Positions 15,813 through 27,003 of a DNA stretch of 58,916 bases are shown here, piece by piece. The stretch is from Pseudomonas sp. 7P_10.2_Bac1 (GTDB lineage: Bacteria; Pseudomonadota; Gammaproteobacteria; Pseudomonadales; Pseudomonadaceae), in contig NZ_JANLNV010000024.1 in NCBI RefSeq assembly GCF_025465935.1, positions 1-58,916 of the forward strand, given 5' to 3'. A model generated the notes under the pieces. The model worked only from the letters and a program-made list of their open reading frames with translations. It made no database searches and was not told the origin of the DNA. The position numbers and the translations under genes were made by a program. Positions within the stretch are counted from its first letter, which is position 1; every line of letters starts with the position of its first letter.

Positions 15813-17927
15813 TCACTGCACCGGAGGCGGCATGTCGGGCAGCACCAGTGCAGAGCGCTGCGGTTCGGCCGCCGGTTGAACGGTGTGCTCCGGGTTGCGG
15901 GCAGGTATCAAAAAGCCCTGTGGATAATGTTGTGCAAAATGTACATCCGCGGACTTATCCACCAATTTCTTGAGTCGATCGTTAAACGCCCTCGCAACAG
16001 AGCCCTGCGCACCGGACATGGTTTTGAACTGGGCAGTAATCGTTACCCCGTCCAGATTCATGCTGTCGATCCCATAAACGCTCAGCGGCCCTTGCAAGCT
16101 GAGACTGAGCAACGGATCGTCGCTGATCTGCCGACCGGCCTCGCAAATCAAGTCCGTAGCCTTGTCCATATCGCTGTCGTAGGTGAACTGAACTGCGAAA
16201 TAAGCGTAGGCAAACTGCCGGGAATGGTTGACCACCGCTTTGATCTGACCAAAAGGCACCGAGTGCACATAACCGCGCGAATCACGCAGGCGCAAGGTGC
16301 GAATGGTCAGCCCCTCGACCGTGCCGGCATGGCTGGAGTCGACTTCCACCCAATCACCGACCGAAATAGTGTCTTCAATGAGGATGAACAGCCCAGTGAT
16401 GACGTCCTGAACCAGTTGCTGCGAACCAAAACCGATCGCCAGGCCAATGACCCCAGCGCCCGCCAGGAACGGCGTCACGTTGACGCCCAGGTTGGCCATT
16501 GTGGAGATGGTGAAAATCACCACCAGCACCACTTTTATCGCATTGCGCAGCAATGGCAGGATTGTTTTGATGCGAGTGCTCGGGGCATGTGTACCGCGCC
16601 GAGAGGCCGGTGGCTCCAGGACTTGCTGGATCGCCGTATCCATTACCACCCAGGCCAGCCATGTCACCAGGAAAATCAGCAGGATATGCCCAAGTGAATC
16701 ACTGATGACTTGCCCCGTTTGGCTATCGGAGGCAAACGCCAACACCGAAAAACCCCAGATTTGCGCCAGCATTTCGATGAAGGCCACCGCCAGCGCGATA
16801 CGCAGCAAGACGTACACCACCATCAGCAAACGTACTTTATACGCACCGTCTGAACGTAACAGCGTGGTGAATGAGTGGTGCATGAGCGTGCTCAAAAACA
16901 CAGTCGCTATCAGCAGCCCAGATGTCAGCAATGCACTGCGCAGGGCGCGCCCGCTGTCCTCACCGATGCCCACCAGGTTAAGCGCAGAAACCAGCAGCAT
17001 CAGGAGAATGGGCAAATACCAGAGCACCGAGAAAATCCGCAGGGACTCTTGCAGCGCTGGCTGGCCCAAACGTTGGGCCAAGGCGCGATCACGGATCAGG
17101 TGAGCCACCGGTCGACGCAACTTGATCGTAAGAAAGGCGAACACGGCACATGCAATCAAGCCACAGAGTATCGATAGATAACTGGCGACATTGGCGCCGA
17201 TCACAAGCCCGACATGAGGTGTGTCCATGCCATCGCTCAAAGCTGCAAAAAAACCAATGGTGAATAACGAGCGCACAGAATGCTGACGGATAATCCGTAC
17301 AGCCGCCCGCTTGTGGCCGGTGTCCAGCATTGCAATCAATGACAGCACCAGCGCCGCGCAAAATACACCGCTGCTTGCGGCGTAGGCCAGACAAATTCCC
17401 AGCGCACGGCCAATGGAGTCTGGCAACAAATGGCTGCCAAACACGATCAGTACCAACGACAGCATCGCGGGCAACAGGTAGACCACCCCGGCCCCTAAAA
17501 GTCTTTGGACTCGCGGCCTGGACTCAATCGCATGAATTTTGCTCACAGACCGGACCAGCAATTTGCCCGCGAGTATCAGCCCGGCAAAAACGCCTGCCCA
17601 GATGACCAGCAACAGAAAAAAGTCGCCTACGCCATTAGTTCCAGGCTGATCGGCAAGCTTTTCGGCCAGTGCCCCGACTTCAGTCATCGCCCGTTCAGAC
17701 CGCAGACGCCAGATATCCAGCAAATGCTTGCTCAGACCCAACTGGTTTTGGACGTCATCGATACTGGAACCCAATGCCCCTAGCAAACCACCATGCACCA
17801 ACACCGGCGGTTTACCATCGGTCTCTTCGGCCTTGATGACTGATGACAATGTCGGGGCGGCTTGCACCGTACCAACACCTGCCAGTAACAGGATGAGCAA
17901 CAAGATGGCTGTTTTGAGAGTGGACAA
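15813..17927 (-). CDS. Large MscS-type mechanosensitive channel (YbiO-like)
   Basis: A 704-residue inner-membrane protein. A signal peptide (ending VQA-APTL) is followed by a periplasmic segment, then about ten hydrophobic helices. The MscS pore and beta domain lies at about 470-640, with VTPFLAGAGVIGLAIGFGSQ (Gly/Ala-rich pore helix), LVQDVITGLFILIED and GDWVEVDSSHAGTVEGL. Such channels release solutes on hypo-osmotic shock. The start is TTG at 17927: no better codon gives the signal peptide, and AGGAGGAG lies nine bases ahead. A proline-rich tail ends the protein. The neighbours are unrelated, and it appears to be a single-gene unit. Confidence 0.88.
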   Translation of the reverse strand: MSTLKTAILLLILLLAGVGTVQAAPTLSSVIKAEETDGKPPVLVHGGLLGALGSSIDDVQNQLGLSKHLLDIWRLRSERAMTEVGALAEKLADQPGTNGVGDFFLLLVIWAGVFAGLILAGKLLVRSVSKIHAIESRPRVQRLLGAGVVYLLPAMLSLVLIVFGSHLLPDSIGRALGICLAYAASSGVFCAALVLSLIAMLDTGHKRAAVRIIRQHSVRSLFTIGFFAALSDGMDTPHVGLVIGANVASYLSILCGLIACAVFAFLTIKLRRPVAHLIRDRALAQRLGQPALQESLRIFSVLWYLPILLMLLVSALNLVGIGEDSGRALRSALLTSGLLIATVFLSTLMHHSFTTLLRSDGAYKVRLLMVVYVLLRIALAVAFIEMLAQIWGFSVLAFASDSQTGQVISDSLGHILLIFLVTWLAWVVMDTAIQQVLEPPASRRGTHAPSTRIKTILPLLRNAIKVVLVVIFTISTMANLGVNVTPFLAGAGVIGLAIGFGSQQLVQDVITGLFILIEDTISVGDWVEVDSSHAGTVEGLTIRTLRLRDSRGYVHSVPFGQIKAVVNHSRQFAYAYFAVQFTYDSDMDKATDLICEAGRQISDDPLLSLSLQGPLSVYGIDSMNLDGVTITAQFKTMSGAQGSVARAFNDRLKKLVDKSADVHFAQHYPQGFLIPARNPEHTVQPAAEPQRSALVLPDMPPPVQ

Positions 17928-18133
17928 AATTGCAGGCTCCTCCTGAGCGTCTGTGGTGAGCAGCTCGAATACGACAACCCGAGTCTGGGAATGGCCTCAA
18001 CGACACTTGCTTCGCTACAGCGTAGCCAATTGACAGGGAGGCTCGACAACTTCATCAAAAACCTTGTGTGACCTCATGCGACAGTCACGATCCAGACTTA
18101 ATGTTTACCCGTACGAACCAAAAGCTTGGCAAA

Positions 18134-18170
18134 CAAAAGGCCCGGCGCTGGGAGAGCGGCGGGCCTTTTG
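18134..18170 (-). terminator. Intrinsic terminator after ssb
   Basis: A 16-bp stem with one mismatch (CAAAAGGCCCG... / ...CGGGCCTTTTG) and a 5-base loop lies 30 bases after the ssb stop codon. On the minus strand it reads a GC-rich stem followed by TTTTG, a standard terminator. The remaining bases up to 17927 hold only the start region of the channel gene. Confidence 0.85.
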
Positions 18171-18200
18171 TGATTCAGAGCAGATAACCCGAGGGTTTGC

Positions 18201-18716
18201 TTAGAACGGAATATCGTCGTCGAAGCTGTCGAAGTCAGCGGCTGGCTGTGGGGCCTGCTGTTGCGGTGCAGGACGCGACTGTTGTTGCTGCGGCGCGGGG
18301 CGCTGAGCTTGCTGGCGCGGGGCAGATTGCTGGTAGTTGTTCCCGCCGCCCTGGTTCTGCTGGTCACCCTGAGGACGGCCACCCAGCAGTTGCATGGTGC
18401 CTTGCATGTCGACCACGATTTCAGTGGTGTAACGCTTGATACCGTCCTTTTCCCACTCGCGGGTTTGCAGCTTGCCCTCGATGTACACCTGCGAACCCTT
18501 GCGCAGGTATTCGCCAGCGATTTCGGCAACCTTGCCGAACATCGATACACGGTGCCATTCAGTCTTTTCGACTTTCTGACCGGTTTGCTTGTCGGTCCAC
18601 TGTTCGCTGGTTGCCAGACTCAGGTTGGTCACGGCATTACCGTTAGGCAAGTAGCGAACTTCGGGATCCTGGCCGCATGTGCCGACCAATATAACTTTGT
18701 TAACCCCACGGGCCAT
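18201..18716 (-). CDS. ssb: Single-stranded DNA-binding protein
   Basis: Binds and protects single-stranded DNA in replication, recombination and repair, and recruits partners through its tail. The 171-residue protein has the OB fold at about 1-110 ([57 protein letters not shown]), a Gln/Pro-rich disordered linker at about 115-160, and the acidic tip DDDIPF that contacts repair proteins. AGGAGA precedes the ATG, nine bases after the MFS stop. The MFS gene on the same strand and divergent uvrA form the conserved ssb-MFS-uvrA arrangement of Pseudomonas. I found no clear LexA box. Confidence 0.97.
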   Translation of the reverse strand: MARGVNKVILVGTCGQDPEVRYLPNGNAVTNLSLATSEQWTDKQTGQKVEKTEWHRVSMFGKVAEIAGEYLRKGSQVYIEGKLQTREWEKDGIKRYTTEIVVDMQGTMQLLGGRPQGDQQNQGGGNNYQQSAPRQQAQRPAPQQQQSRPAPQQQAPQPAADFDSFDDDIPF

Positions 18717-18725
18717 AACGTTCTC

Positions 18726-20117
18726 CTAGGCTTCGCGCGCCGGCGCCGGGTTAACCAACTGCTCGAGTGTCGCGCGATCCAATAGTTTGGTATCCAATTT
18801 GATATAAATCGCAGACTCTTCAGCCACGATCACTGCATCTGTAACGCCCTTAACAGCCTTTAAACGCTCAGCCAGACCTGCTTCGCGCAGCGCCTCAGGT
18901 GTTAACGGCAGGCGCAGGCTTGTCACGTAAGGTGGTTCGCGCATGGTAACAGCAAAGGCCAGCCAGAGTGCAGCCAGACCTGCGCATCCAAGGAACACTG
19001 CCGACAGACCACCATGCTGGAAAAACCAGCCGCCGAGTATGCCACCCAGTGCCGACCCCAGGAATTGGCTGGTGGAATAAACCCCCATCGCCGTCCCTTT
19101 ACCGCCCGCCGGTGACACCTTGCTGATCAATGAAGGCAATGAAGCCTCCAGCAAGTTAAATGCGGTGAAGAACACAACAGTGCCGATCACCAACATTCGC
19201 AAACTATCACCGAACTGCCAAAAGAATAGCTCAGTCAGCATCAATGTACTGACGGCACCGAGCAAAACTCGTTTCATTTTGCGTTTCTTTTCGCCGTAGA
19301 TGATGAACGGGATCATGGCGAAGAAAGAAATCAGCAGCGCAGTCAGGTATACCCACCAATGCTGCTCCTTGGGTAGCCCGCCTTTCTCAACGAACGCCAG
19401 CGGCAAGGCAATGAAGCTGGACATCAACATGGCATGTAATACAAAGATGCCCAGGTCCAGACGCAGCAGATCAGGGTGACGCAGCGTCGGTATCAAGGCT
19501 TGCTTGGCCACGCCGGACTCACGGTGCTGCAAGGTATCGGTAGACTGCGGCACCATAAATTTGATGATCACGATACCCAGCAGCGCCATGGCGCCCGTTG
19601 CCAGAAACAATCCGGACAAGCCGAAGGCGCGGGTCAGCAGTGGGCCGACAACCATGGCTACAGCAAACGACAGGCCGATGGTCATGCCGATCATGGCCAT
19701 GGCCTTGGTGCGGTGCTGTTCGCGGGTAAGGTCTGAGAGCAGCGCCATCACTGCCGCCGAAATGGCCCCGGCACCTTGCAGGACGCGCCCGGCAATAACC
19801 CCCCAAATCGAGTCGGAGTGAGCGGCCAATACGCTGCCCAAGGCAAATACGACCAACCCGAGGTAGATAACCGGACGCCGGCCAATCCGATCAGAAATGA
19901 TCCCGAACGGGATCTGAAAAAGAGCCTGGGTAAGTCCGTAAGCGCCTATCGCCAATCCAATCAGCGCAGGTGTAGCACCTGCCAGGTCCATTCCATAGGT
20001 CGCTAAAACCGGCAATACCATAAACATGCCAAGCATACGGAACGCAAACACAAGTGCCAGACCGCTGGCTGCACGCTTCTCGCCGCCACTCATGCGTTCG
20101 CTTTGGGGATCTTGCAT
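18726..20117 (-). CDS. MFS transporter with C-terminal YAM-like domain (YajR family)
   Basis: A 463-residue inner-membrane transporter with twelve hydrophobic helices (about 1-395) and the MFS loop motif SDRIGRRPVIYLGL between helices 2 and 3. Beyond the membrane part lies a soluble tail of about 70 residues (RLPLTPEALREAGLAERLKA ... AESAIYIKLDTKLL) that resembles the ferredoxin-like YAM domain of E. coli YajR. The substrate is unknown; YajR relatives are drug or proton antiporters by class only. The gene is divergent from uvrA (226 bases between starts) and nine bases upstream of ssb, as in P. aeruginosa PA4232-PA4234. Confidence 0.85.
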   Translation of the reverse strand: MQDPQSERMSGGEKRAASGLALVFAFRMLGMFMVLPVLATYGMDLAGATPALIGLAIGAYGLTQALFQIPFGIISDRIGRRPVIYLGLVVFALGSVLAAHSDSIWGVIAGRVLQGAGAISAAVMALLSDLTREQHRTKAMAMIGMTIGLSFAVAMVVGPLLTRAFGLSGLFLATGAMALLGIVIIKFMVPQSTDTLQHRESGVAKQALIPTLRHPDLLRLDLGIFVLHAMLMSSFIALPLAFVEKGGLPKEQHWWVYLTALLISFFAMIPFIIYGEKKRKMKRVLLGAVSTLMLTELFFWQFGDSLRMLVIGTVVFFTAFNLLEASLPSLISKVSPAGGKGTAMGVYSTSQFLGSALGGILGGWFFQHGGLSAVFLGCAGLAALWLAFAVTMREPPYVTSLRLPLTPEALREAGLAERLKAVKGVTDAVIVAEESAIYIKLDTKLLDRATLEQLVNPAPAREA

Positions 20118-20343
20118 GGAAAAACCTCATGTGAACCGGCGGCGATTCTACCAGTCCCATCGAGTAACAGCACACACACGAGCGGGGCGCGACGCTTTGT
20201 CACGTAAAAGTTAAGAAACGCCAGCAGCTCACTACGATATGTCAGCAGCCTCTAATGACAGACCGCCATTAAAGGGCCTGCACACTTTTCACGCAGATAC
20301 GTATACTCAGTCGTTTACGTTATGCCCGCCAAGCGAGGCCGCA

Positions 20344-23178
20344 GTGGACAAGATCCTGATACGTGGGGCACGAACCCACAACCTGAAGAACATCGACCTG
20401 ACCCTGCCAAGGGACAAACTGATCGTCATCACCGGACTGTCTGGCTCCGGCAAATCATCTCTGGCCTTTGACACTCTGTATGCCGAAGGCCAACGGCGTT
20501 ACGTCGAGTCTTTATCGGCTTATGCACGCCAGTTCCTGTCGATGATGGAAAAGCCTGACGTCGATACCATCGAAGGCTTGTCACCCGCCATATCGATCGA
20601 ACAGAAATCGACGTCACACAACCCGCGCTCCACAGTCGGTACAATTACCGAGATTTATGACTACCTGCGTTTGCTTTACGCACGTGTCGGTATTCCGCGC
20701 TGCCCAGACCATGACATTCCGCTGGAAGCCCAGACTGTCAGCCAAATGGTTGACTTGGTGTTGGCTCAGCCCGAAGGCAGCAAGTTGATGCTGTTGGCGC
20801 CGGTGATTCGCGAGCGCAAGGGCGAGCACCTTTCGGTATTTGAGGAGTTGCGTGCTCAAGGCTTTGTGCGCGCCCGTGTGGACGGCAAGCTCTGTGAACT
20901 GGATGAGCTGCCTAAACTCGACAAGCAGAAAAAACACACCATCGATGTGGTGGTTGATCGCTTTAAAGTACGCGCAGACCTGCAGCAACGTCTGGCCGAG
21001 TCCTTCGAAACGGCTCTGAAGCTGGCCGATGGTATTGCACTGGTCGCGCCGATGGACGATGAACCAGGTGAAGAGATCATCTTCTCTGCACGCTTCGCCT
21101 GTCCGATCTGTGGCCATGCCATCAGTGAACTCGAGCCCAAGCTGTTTTCCTTTAACAACCCGGCTGGCGCTTGCCCGACCTGCGACGGCTTGGGGGTGAA
21201 ACAGTTCTTTGACATCAAGCGTTTGGTCAACGGAGAGCTGACGCTGGCCGAGGGCGCCATTCGTGGCTGGGACAGACGAAACGTCTATTACTTCCAGATG
21301 CTCGGGGCGCTGGCCAAGCATTACGATTTCAGCCTTGAAGTACCGTTCAATGAACTGCCGGCAGATAAGCAGAAAGTCATTTTGTACGGCAGTGGCACCC
21401 AGAACGTGGATTTCCGCTATCTGAATGACCGCGGCGACATCGTTAAGCGTGCGCACCCGTTTGAAGGGATTGTGCCGAACCTTGAGCGCCGCTATCGGGA
21501 AACCGAGTCAGCCACGGTGCGTGAAGAGCTGGCCAAGTTTCTCAGCACGCAGTCTTGTCCCGATTGCCGCGGCACTCGCCTGCGCCGAGAAGCACGTCAC
21601 GTTTGGGTAGGTGAAAAAAACCTACCGGCGGTGACGAATCTACCCATTGGTGATGCGACGGAATATTTCAGTACGCTGAGCCTGACCGGTCGTCGAGGCG
21701 AAATCGCTGACAAGATTCTCAAGGAAATCCGCGAGCGCCTGCAGTTTTTGGTGAATGTGGGCCTCGACTATCTGTCGCTGGACCGCAGTGCCGATACGCT
21801 GTCGGGTGGTGAGGCGCAGCGGATTCGCCTGGCCAGCCAGATTGGCGCCGGCCTGGTGGGGGTGTTGTACATCCTCGACGAGCCCTCCATTGGCTTGCAC
21901 CAACGCGATAATGATCGCCTGCTCGGCACACTCAAGCACCTACGCGATATTGGTAACACGGTGATTGTGGTTGAGCACGACGAAGACGCAATTCGTCTGG
22001 CAGATTACGTGGTGGATATCGGCCCAGGTGCTGGGGTGCATGGTGGGCATATCGTGGCTGAGGGGACGCCTGCCGAAGTGATGGCACACCCTGACTCGCT
22101 CACCGGCAAATACCTTTCTGGCCGGGTGAAAATTGAAGTCCCCGCCAAACGCACGCCGCGCAACAAGAAGCTGACACTGTCGCTCAAGGGCGCACGCGGC
22201 AACAACTTGCGCAATGTAGACCTTGAGATTCCGATTGGTCTTCTGACATGTGTGACGGGCGTGTCGGGCTCGGGTAAGTCGACGCTGATCAACAACACTC
22301 TGTATCCGCTCAGCGCCATGGCACTCAATGGTGCAACTACGCTGGAAGCGGCCGCCCACGACAGCATCAAAGGGCTGGAGCACCTGGATAAAGTCGTGGA
22401 TATCGACCAAAGCCCGATTGGCCGTACACCGCGCTCCAATCCGGCAACCTACACCGGCCTTTTCACGCCGATCCGCGAGTTGTTTTCGGGCGTGCCAGAG
22501 TCTCGATCCCGCGGCTACGGCCCAGGACGTTTCTCTTTCAACGTGAAAGGCGGGCGCTGCGAAGCGTGTCAGGGCGATGGACTTATCAAGGTAGAAATGC
22601 ACTTTCTGCCGGACATCTACGTGCCGTGCGATGTGTGCAAGAGCAAGCGCTATAACCGCGAAACCCTTGAGATCAAGTACAAGGGCAAGAGCATCCATGA
22701 AGTGCTGGAGATGACGATCGAAGAAGCGCGTGAGTTCTTTGATGCAGTCCCTGCACTGGCGCGTAAGCTGCAAACGTTAATGGACGTAGGCTTGTCGTAC
22801 ATCAAGCTCGGCCAGTCCGCCACGACGCTGTCTGGCGGCGAGGCGCAGCGGGTCAAGCTGTCCCGCGAGCTGTCCAAGCGCGATACCGGCAAAACGCTGT
22901 ACATCCTTGATGAGCCGACAACCGGCCTACACTTTGCGGACATCAAGCAATTGCTTGAAGTACTGCACAGGCTGCGCGACCACGGCAACACGGTGGTGGT
23001 CATTGAGCACAACCTGGATGTGATCAAAACCGCAGATTGGCTGGTGGATCTTGGCCCAGAAGGTGGCTCGAAAGGTGGGCAGATTATTGCGACCGGCACG
23101 CCGGAAGCCGTAGCGGAGATGAAGCAGTCTCACACCGGCTTTTATCTGAAGCCATTGCTTATTCGCGACAAAGCTTAA
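20344..23178 (+). CDS. uvrA: UvrABC system protein A
   Basis: Damage-recognition ATPase of nucleotide excision repair. The 944-residue protein has two ABC modules. The first has Walker [10 protein letters not shown] near residue 31 and signature [11 protein letters not shown]; the second has GVSGSGKST and [11 protein letters not shown]. Zinc modules are [16 protein letters not shown] / CPTCDG and CEACQGDG / [10 protein letters not shown]. The open frame extends 35 codons upstream, but GTG at 20344 is chosen because GAGG lies five bases before it and the protein then starts at [13 protein letters not shown], as in P. aeruginosa. It has a strong terminator at the end. UvrB and UvrC are elsewhere. 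Confidence 0.97.
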   Translation: MDKILIRGARTHNLKNIDLTLPRDKLIVITGLSGSGKSSLAFDTLYAEGQRRYVESLSAYARQFLSMMEKPDVDTIEGLSPAISIEQKSTSHNPRSTVGTITEIYDYLRLLYARVGIPRCPDHDIPLEAQTVSQMVDLVLAQPEGSKLMLLAPVIRERKGEHLSVFEELRAQGFVRARVDGKLCELDELPKLDKQKKHTIDVVVDRFKVRADLQQRLAESFETALKLADGIALVAPMDDEPGEEIIFSARFACPICGHAISELEPKLFSFNNPAGACPTCDGLGVKQFFDIKRLVNGELTLAEGAIRGWDRRNVYYFQMLGALAKHYDFSLEVPFNELPADKQKVILYGSGTQNVDFRYLNDRGDIVKRAHPFEGIVPNLERRYRETESATVREELAKFLSTQSCPDCRGTRLRREARHVWVGEKNLPAVTNLPIGDATEYFSTLSLTGRRGEIADKILKEIRERLQFLVNVGLDYLSLDRSADTLSGGEAQRIRLASQIGAGLVGVLYILDEPSIGLHQRDNDRLLGTLKHLRDIGNTVIVVEHDEDAIRLADYVVDIGPGAGVHGGHIVAEGTPAEVMAHPDSLTGKYLSGRVKIEVPAKRTPRNKKLTLSLKGARGNNLRNVDLEIPIGLLTCVTGVSGSGKSTLINNTLYPLSAMALNGATTLEAAAHDSIKGLEHLDKVVDIDQSPIGRTPRSNPATYTGLFTPIRELFSGVPESRSRGYGPGRFSFNVKGGRCEACQGDGLIKVEMHFLPDIYVPCDVCKSKRYNRETLEIKYKGKSIHEVLEMTIEEAREFFDAVPALARKLQTLMDVGLSYIKLGQSATTLSGGEAQRVKLSRELSKRDTGKTLYILDEPTTGLHFADIKQLLEVLHRLRDHGNTVVVIEHNLDVIKTADWLVDLGPEGGSKGGQIIATGTPEAVAEMKQSHTGFYLKPLLIRDKA

Positions 23179-23188
23179 ATAGCTGTAT

Positions 23189-23229
23189 GAAAAAGCCCCT
23201 GTCATCGAGATGATGGCAGGGGCTTTTTC
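23189..23229 (+). terminator. Intrinsic terminator after uvrA
   Basis: A 13-bp stem GAAAAAGCCCCTG / CAGGGGCTTTTTC, 11 bases after the uvrA stop codon, ends in a T-run on the plus strand. The reverse strand also reads A-run, stem, T-run, so it may stop transcription from the convergent bacterioferritin gene too. Confidence 0.9.
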
Positions 23230-23308
23230 GTTGGGGCGCTTTTTGTAGACGATGAACCTGGTTGCGGCAGATGTGCGAGCACGTCGGTGCCTACAAATTA
23301 CCAGCGAA

Positions 23309-23773
23309 TCAGAACTGAGACTGAAGGTAGTTCTGCAATCCGATGGACTTGATCAGACCCAGCTGTTTTTCGAGCCAGTAGGTGTGATCTTCTTCGGTAT
23401 CGGCCAACTGAATACGTAGAATATCGCGGCTCACGTAGTCTTTGTGCAGTTCACACAACTCGATGCCTTTGCACAATGCAGCGCGCACTTTGTACTCGAG
23501 GCGCAAATCTGCGGCGAGCATCTCTGGCACAGTGGTACCGACGTCCAGATCGTCTGGACGCATGCGTGGCGTACCTTCGAGCATGAGAATCCGGCGCATC
23601 AATGCATCAGCGTGTTGTGCCTCTTCTTCCATCTCGTGGTTGATACGCTCGTACAACTTGGTGAAGCCCCAGTCCTCGTACATACGGGAATGGACAAAAT
23701 ATTGGTCACGTGCAGCCAGCTCGCCGGTTAACAACGTGTTGAGGTAATCGATTACGTCCGGGTGCCCTAGCAT
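23309..23773 (-). CDS. Bacterioferritin/bacterial ferritin A (BfrA/FtnA type)
   Basis: A 154-residue iron-storage subunit that forms 24-mer shells. Ferroxidase ligands of the family are in place: Glu18 (TGELAARD), Glu51 and His54 (EEEAQHAD), and later Glu and His in DTEEDH. Met48, the haem-ligand position of bacterioferritins, is present. P. aeruginosa PA4235, the obvious ortholog, has been called both BfrA and FtnA, so I give no symbol. The frame extends 24 codons upstream, but ATG at 23773 gives the family start ([12 protein letters not shown]). It follows katA with a terminator between, a Pseudomonas arrangement linking iron storage with peroxide defence. Confidence 0.93.
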   Translation of the reverse strand: MLGHPDVIDYLNTLLTGELAARDQYFVHSRMYEDWGFTKLYERINHEMEEEAQHADALMRRILMLEGTPRMRPDDLDVGTTVPEMLAADLRLEYKVRAALCKGIELCELHKDYVSRDILRIQLADTEEDHTYWLEKQLGLIKSIGLQNYLQSQF

Positions 23774-23886
23774 CGCCCCACATCTCCCTGCTTGAAAGGC
23801 TGTAGTTTGAACCAAGCTGACCGAGAGGTCACGGCTCAATCGCAATAAAAACGCTAATCTGCGCAGAAAACACGCTTAAATAACGC

Positions 23887-23911
23887 AAAAACCGCCCATT
23901 TGAGGGCGGTT
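23887..23911 (-). terminator. Intrinsic terminator after katA
   Basis: An 8-bp stem AACCGCCC / GGGCGGTT with a 6-base loop, followed on the minus strand by TTTTTG, lies 18 bases after the katA stop. It separates katA from the bacterioferritin gene, which then needs its own promoter in the remaining 110 bases; I did not find a convincing one. Confidence 0.85.
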
Positions 23912-23928
23912 CTGCTTCTCACTTAGAC

Positions 23929-25377
23929 TTACTTCACCGTTACACCCAGTGCTTTGGCGACACCTTCACCGTAGGCAGGGTCTGCTTTGTAGAAGTGCTG
24001 CAACTGACGCTGAACAACGTCCTCTGTAACCCCTTCCATCGCACCGGCAATATTATTGATGAGCAGGTTTTTTTGATCTTCGTTCATCAAGCGGAACAGC
24101 GCACCGGCGTAGCTGTAGTAGTCAGTGTCCTCGCGGTGATCGTAACGGTCGGCTGCGCCACTGAGGGCCAATGGCGGTTCAGCGTACTGGGGAGCTTGCT
24201 TAGGCGCGTCAGCGTAGCTGTTAGGCTCGTAGTTAGGCGCAGCTCCCCCGTTGTTGCCATAGGCCATGGAACCGTCGCGCTGATAGTTGTGCGCAGGCAC
24301 ACGCGGGGCGTTGATGGGCAAGTGCTGGTGGTTGGTGCCTACACGGTAGCGGTGCGCATCCGCGTAAGCGAATACACGGCCTTGCAGCATGCGATCAGGG
24401 GACAGACCGACACCCGGAATCATGTTGCTAGGGCCAAACGCCGCCTGTTCAACTTCGGCAAAGTAGTTGAGCGGGTTGCGATTGAGCTCAAGTTCGCCGA
24501 TCTCGATCAGCGGGAACTCTTTTTGCGACCAGGTTTTGGTGACATCGAATGGGTTATCGCGATGCGACGCTGCTTGGGCCTCGGTCATGATTTGGATGCA
24601 CACACGCCATTTTGGGTAATCCCCACGCTCAATGGCTTCGAACAGATCGCGCTGAGCGTAGTCAGGATCAGTACCTGCCAGGCGTGCGGCTTCTTCTGGC
24701 GGCAAGTTCTTGATGCCTTGCTTGGTTTTGTAATGCCATTTGACCCAATGACGTTCACCAGCCGCATTGATCAGGCTGTAGGTGTGACTGCCAAAACCGT
24801 GCATATGACGATAGCCATCGGGAATGCCGCGGTCCGAGAACAGGATGGTGACCTGGTGCAGCGACTCCGGTGAATGCGACCAGAAATCCCACTTCATCTG
24901 CGCACTTTTCAGGTTGCTTTGTGGCAGGCGCTTTTGGGTGTGGATAAAGTCTGGGAATTTAAGCGGGTCGCGTATGAAGAAGACCGGTGTGTTGTTGCCT
25001 ACGATGTCCCAGTTGCCTTCTTCTGTGTAGAACTTGAGGGCAAAACCACGCGGATCACGCTCGGTGTCAGCCGAACCACGCTCACCGCCTACTGTTGAGA
25101 AGCGCAAGAAGATCGGAGTTTGTTTGCCGACAGAATCAAACAGCTTGGCACTGCTGTATTGGCTGATGTCGCGGGTCAAGGTGAATGTGCCATGGGCTGC
25201 AGAACCCTTCGCGTGAACGCGACGCTCAGGAATATTTTCGCGGTTGAAGTGCGCGAGCTTTTCAATCAGATGAAAATCATCGAGCAACAACGGGCCACGA
25301 GGCCCAGCCGAGCGAGAGTTCTGGTTATCAGCAACAGGTGCGCCACTGGCAGTCGTAAGCGTTTTGGTCTGACTCAT
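23929..25377 (-). CDS. katA: Monofunctional haem catalase (KatA, clade 3)
   Basis: Converts hydrogen peroxide to water and oxygen. The 482-residue length fits small-subunit clade 3 catalases. The catalytic His55 lies in [12 protein letters not shown], the distal Asn in [13 protein letters not shown], and the proximal haem Tyr in [23 protein letters not shown] lies before the ATG. The order rplQ-katA-bfr on one strand matches P. aeruginosa PA4235-PA4237, where KatA is the major housekeeping catalase. A terminator after rplQ and an AT-rich 170-base leader suggest separate control of katA, probably by OxyR or growth phase, but no certain operator is visible. Confidence 0.95.
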   Translation of the reverse strand: MSQTKTLTTASGAPVADNQNSRSAGPRGPLLLDDFHLIEKLAHFNRENIPERRVHAKGSAAHGTFTLTRDISQYSSAKLFDSVGKQTPIFLRFSTVGGERGSADTERDPRGFALKFYTEEGNWDIVGNNTPVFFIRDPLKFPDFIHTQKRLPQSNLKSAQMKWDFWSHSPESLHQVTILFSDRGIPDGYRHMHGFGSHTYSLINAAGERHWVKWHYKTKQGIKNLPPEEAARLAGTDPDYAQRDLFEAIERGDYPKWRVCIQIMTEAQAASHRDNPFDVTKTWSQKEFPLIEIGELELNRNPLNYFAEVEQAAFGPSNMIPGVGLSPDRMLQGRVFAYADAHRYRVGTNHQHLPINAPRVPAHNYQRDGSMAYGNNGGAAPNYEPNSYADAPKQAPQYAEPPLALSGAADRYDHREDTDYYSYAGALFRLMNEDQKNLLINNIAGAMEGVTEDVVQRQLQHFYKADPAYGEGVAKALGVTVK

Positions 25378-25477
25378 GCTAATCCTTCCTCAATCAGTCT
25401 TTGTGTTGCCGGCTAATCGGCTGAGGAAGAGTATTGACCACTAACTCCACACGGGCAAATGCATTAAACAAAGATTC

Positions 25478-25505
25478 ATAATAGATAAAACTAATTGATC
25501 GACAA
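25478..25505 (-). promoter_or_regulatory. Candidate katA promoter
   Basis: On the minus strand, TTGTCG and TATTAT are spaced by 16 bases in an AT-rich stretch about 100 bases before katA. The -35 would touch the rplQ terminator. The surrounding ATCTATTATGAATC has some likeness to OxyR half-sites, but not enough to claim one. Confidence 0.35.
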
Positions 25506-25506
25506 C

Positions 25507-25535
25507 AAAAAACCGGACACTAGGCCCGGTTTTTT
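25507..25535 (-). terminator. Intrinsic terminator of the alpha operon
   Basis: AAAAAACCGG ... CCGGTTTTTT, about 15 bases after the rplQ stop codon, forms a GC-core stem with a U-run on the minus strand. It marks the end of rpsM-rpsK-rpsD-rpoA-rplQ. Confidence 0.88.
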
Positions 25536-25550
25536 GTAGAGACTGACGTC

Positions 25551-25937
25551 TTACTCAGCGGATACAGCTTCACCGCCAACTGGACGATCAACCAACTCGA
25601 CGTACGCCATAGGCGCGTTGTCGCCAGCGCGGAAACCGCACTTGAGGATGCGCAGGTAGCCACCCTCACGAGTTGCATAACGCTTGCCCAGATCGTTGAA
25701 CAGCTTGCCAACGATTGCTTTCGAACGAGTACGGTCGAAAGCCAGACGGCGGTTAGCAACAGAATCGTTCTTGGCCAGAGTAATCAGCGGCTCAGCAACG
25801 CGACGCAGTTCTTTGGCTTTCGGCAGAGTCGTTTTGATCAGCTCGTGCTCGAACAGCGACACTGCCATGTTTTGAAACATAGCCTTGCGGTGCGAGCTAG
25901 TGCGGCTCAGGTGACGACCACTTTTACGATGACGCAT
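25551..25937 (-). CDS. rplQ: 50S ribosomal protein L17
   Basis: Large-subunit protein near the exit of the peptide tunnel. It has 128 residues. The very conserved N-terminus [20 protein letters not shown] is followed by [28 protein letters not shown]; the C-terminal part ([20 protein letters not shown]) is typical and ends in a short variable tail. It is the last gene of the alpha operon, 42 bases after rpoA, with the operon terminator just downstream. Its place after rpoA is nearly universal in bacteria. Confidence 0.98.
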   Translation of the reverse strand: MRHRKSGRHLSRTSSHRKAMFQNMAVSLFEHELIKTTLPKAKELRRVAEPLITLAKNDSVANRRLAFDRTRSKAIVGKLFNDLGKRYATREGGYLRILKCGFRAGDNAPMAYVELVDRPVGGEAVSAE

Positions 25938-25979
25938 GGTTCATTCCTTACCAAACACAACGTTCGGTGATTACGACGA

Positions 25980-26981
25980 TCAGGCAGTCGCCTTGTCGTC
26001 CTTCTTAAGACTTGCAGGCGGCCAGTTGTCGAGGCGCATGCCGAGGGACAGACCACGGGAGGCCAGAACGTCCTTGATTTCAGTCAAGGATTTCTTGCCC
26101 AGGTTCGGAGTCTTCAACAGTTCTACTTCGGTGCGCTGAATCAGGTCACCGATGTAGTAAATGTTCTCCGCCTTAAGGCAGTTGGCCGAACGCACGGTCA
26201 GTTCCAGATCGTCAACCGGACGAAGCAGGATCGGATCGATCTCGTCTTCCTGTTCGATAACCACTGGCTCGCTGTCACCTTTGAGGTCGACGAATGCAGC
26301 CAACTGCTGTTGCAGGATGGTTGCAGCACGACGAATGGCCTCTTCAGGATCCAGTGTACCGTTGGTCTCCAGATCAATTACCAACTTGTCCAGGTTAGTA
26401 CGCTGCTCGACACGGGCGTTTTCCACCACGTATGCGATACGGCGAACCGGGCTGAACGAAGAGTCGAGCTGCAAGCGACCGATGCTGCGGCTTTCGTCTT
26501 CATCGCTCTGACGCGAGTCGGCTGGTTCATAACCACGACCACGAGCTACGGTGAGCTTCATGTTCAAGGCGCCGTTAGACGCCAGGTTGGCGATTACGTG
26601 ATCGGGATTAACGATCTCGACATCATGATCCAGCTGAATATCGGCAGCGGTAACCACCCCCGAACCCTTCTTCGACAAGGTCAGCGTAACTTCGTCACGG
26701 CCGTGCAGCTTGATAGCCAGACCTTTAAGGTTCAACAGGATTTCAATTACGTCTTCCTGTACACCTTCGATGGCGCTGTACTCGTGGAGCACACCATCAA
26801 TCTCGGCCTCGACTACTGCACAGCCTGGCATTGAGGACAACAGGATGCGGCGCAGCGCGTTGCCCAGGGTGTGGCCAAAACCACGCTCGAGAGGCTCGAG
26901 AGTGATTTTAGCGCGGGTTGGACTGACAACCTGCACATCAATGTGGCGGGGTGTCAGGAACTCATTTACCGAAATCTGCAT
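25980..26981 (-). CDS. rpoA: RNA polymerase alpha subunit
   Basis: The 333-residue alpha subunit nucleates RNA polymerase assembly and contacts activators and UP elements. The N-terminal domain (to about 230) has [20 protein letters not shown]. After a linker, the C-terminal domain (about 250-325) has [20 protein letters not shown] and [28 protein letters not shown] (DNA- and activator-binding helices). It lies in the alpha operon between rpsD and rplQ, so its level follows ribosome synthesis. rpoB and rpoC are 22 kb away in the same direction. Confidence 0.98.
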   Translation of the reverse strand: MQISVNEFLTPRHIDVQVVSPTRAKITLEPLERGFGHTLGNALRRILLSSMPGCAVVEAEIDGVLHEYSAIEGVQEDVIEILLNLKGLAIKLHGRDEVTLTLSKKGSGVVTAADIQLDHDVEIVNPDHVIANLASNGALNMKLTVARGRGYEPADSRQSDEDESRSIGRLQLDSSFSPVRRIAYVVENARVEQRTNLDKLVIDLETNGTLDPEEAIRRAATILQQQLAAFVDLKGDSEPVVIEQEDEIDPILLRPVDDLELTVRSANCLKAENIYYIGDLIQRTEVELLKTPNLGKKSLTEIKDVLASRGLSLGMRLDNWPPASLKKDDKATA

Positions 26982-27003
26982 GGATGCACCTATTTTCTAG
27001 CCC

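Noticed and set aside
20118..20343. LexA (SOS) box between the MFS gene and uvrA
   Set aside because: I looked for CTG-N10-CAG on both strands and found only partial matches near 20300. uvrA may still be SOS-controlled, but the sequence does not show it clearly.
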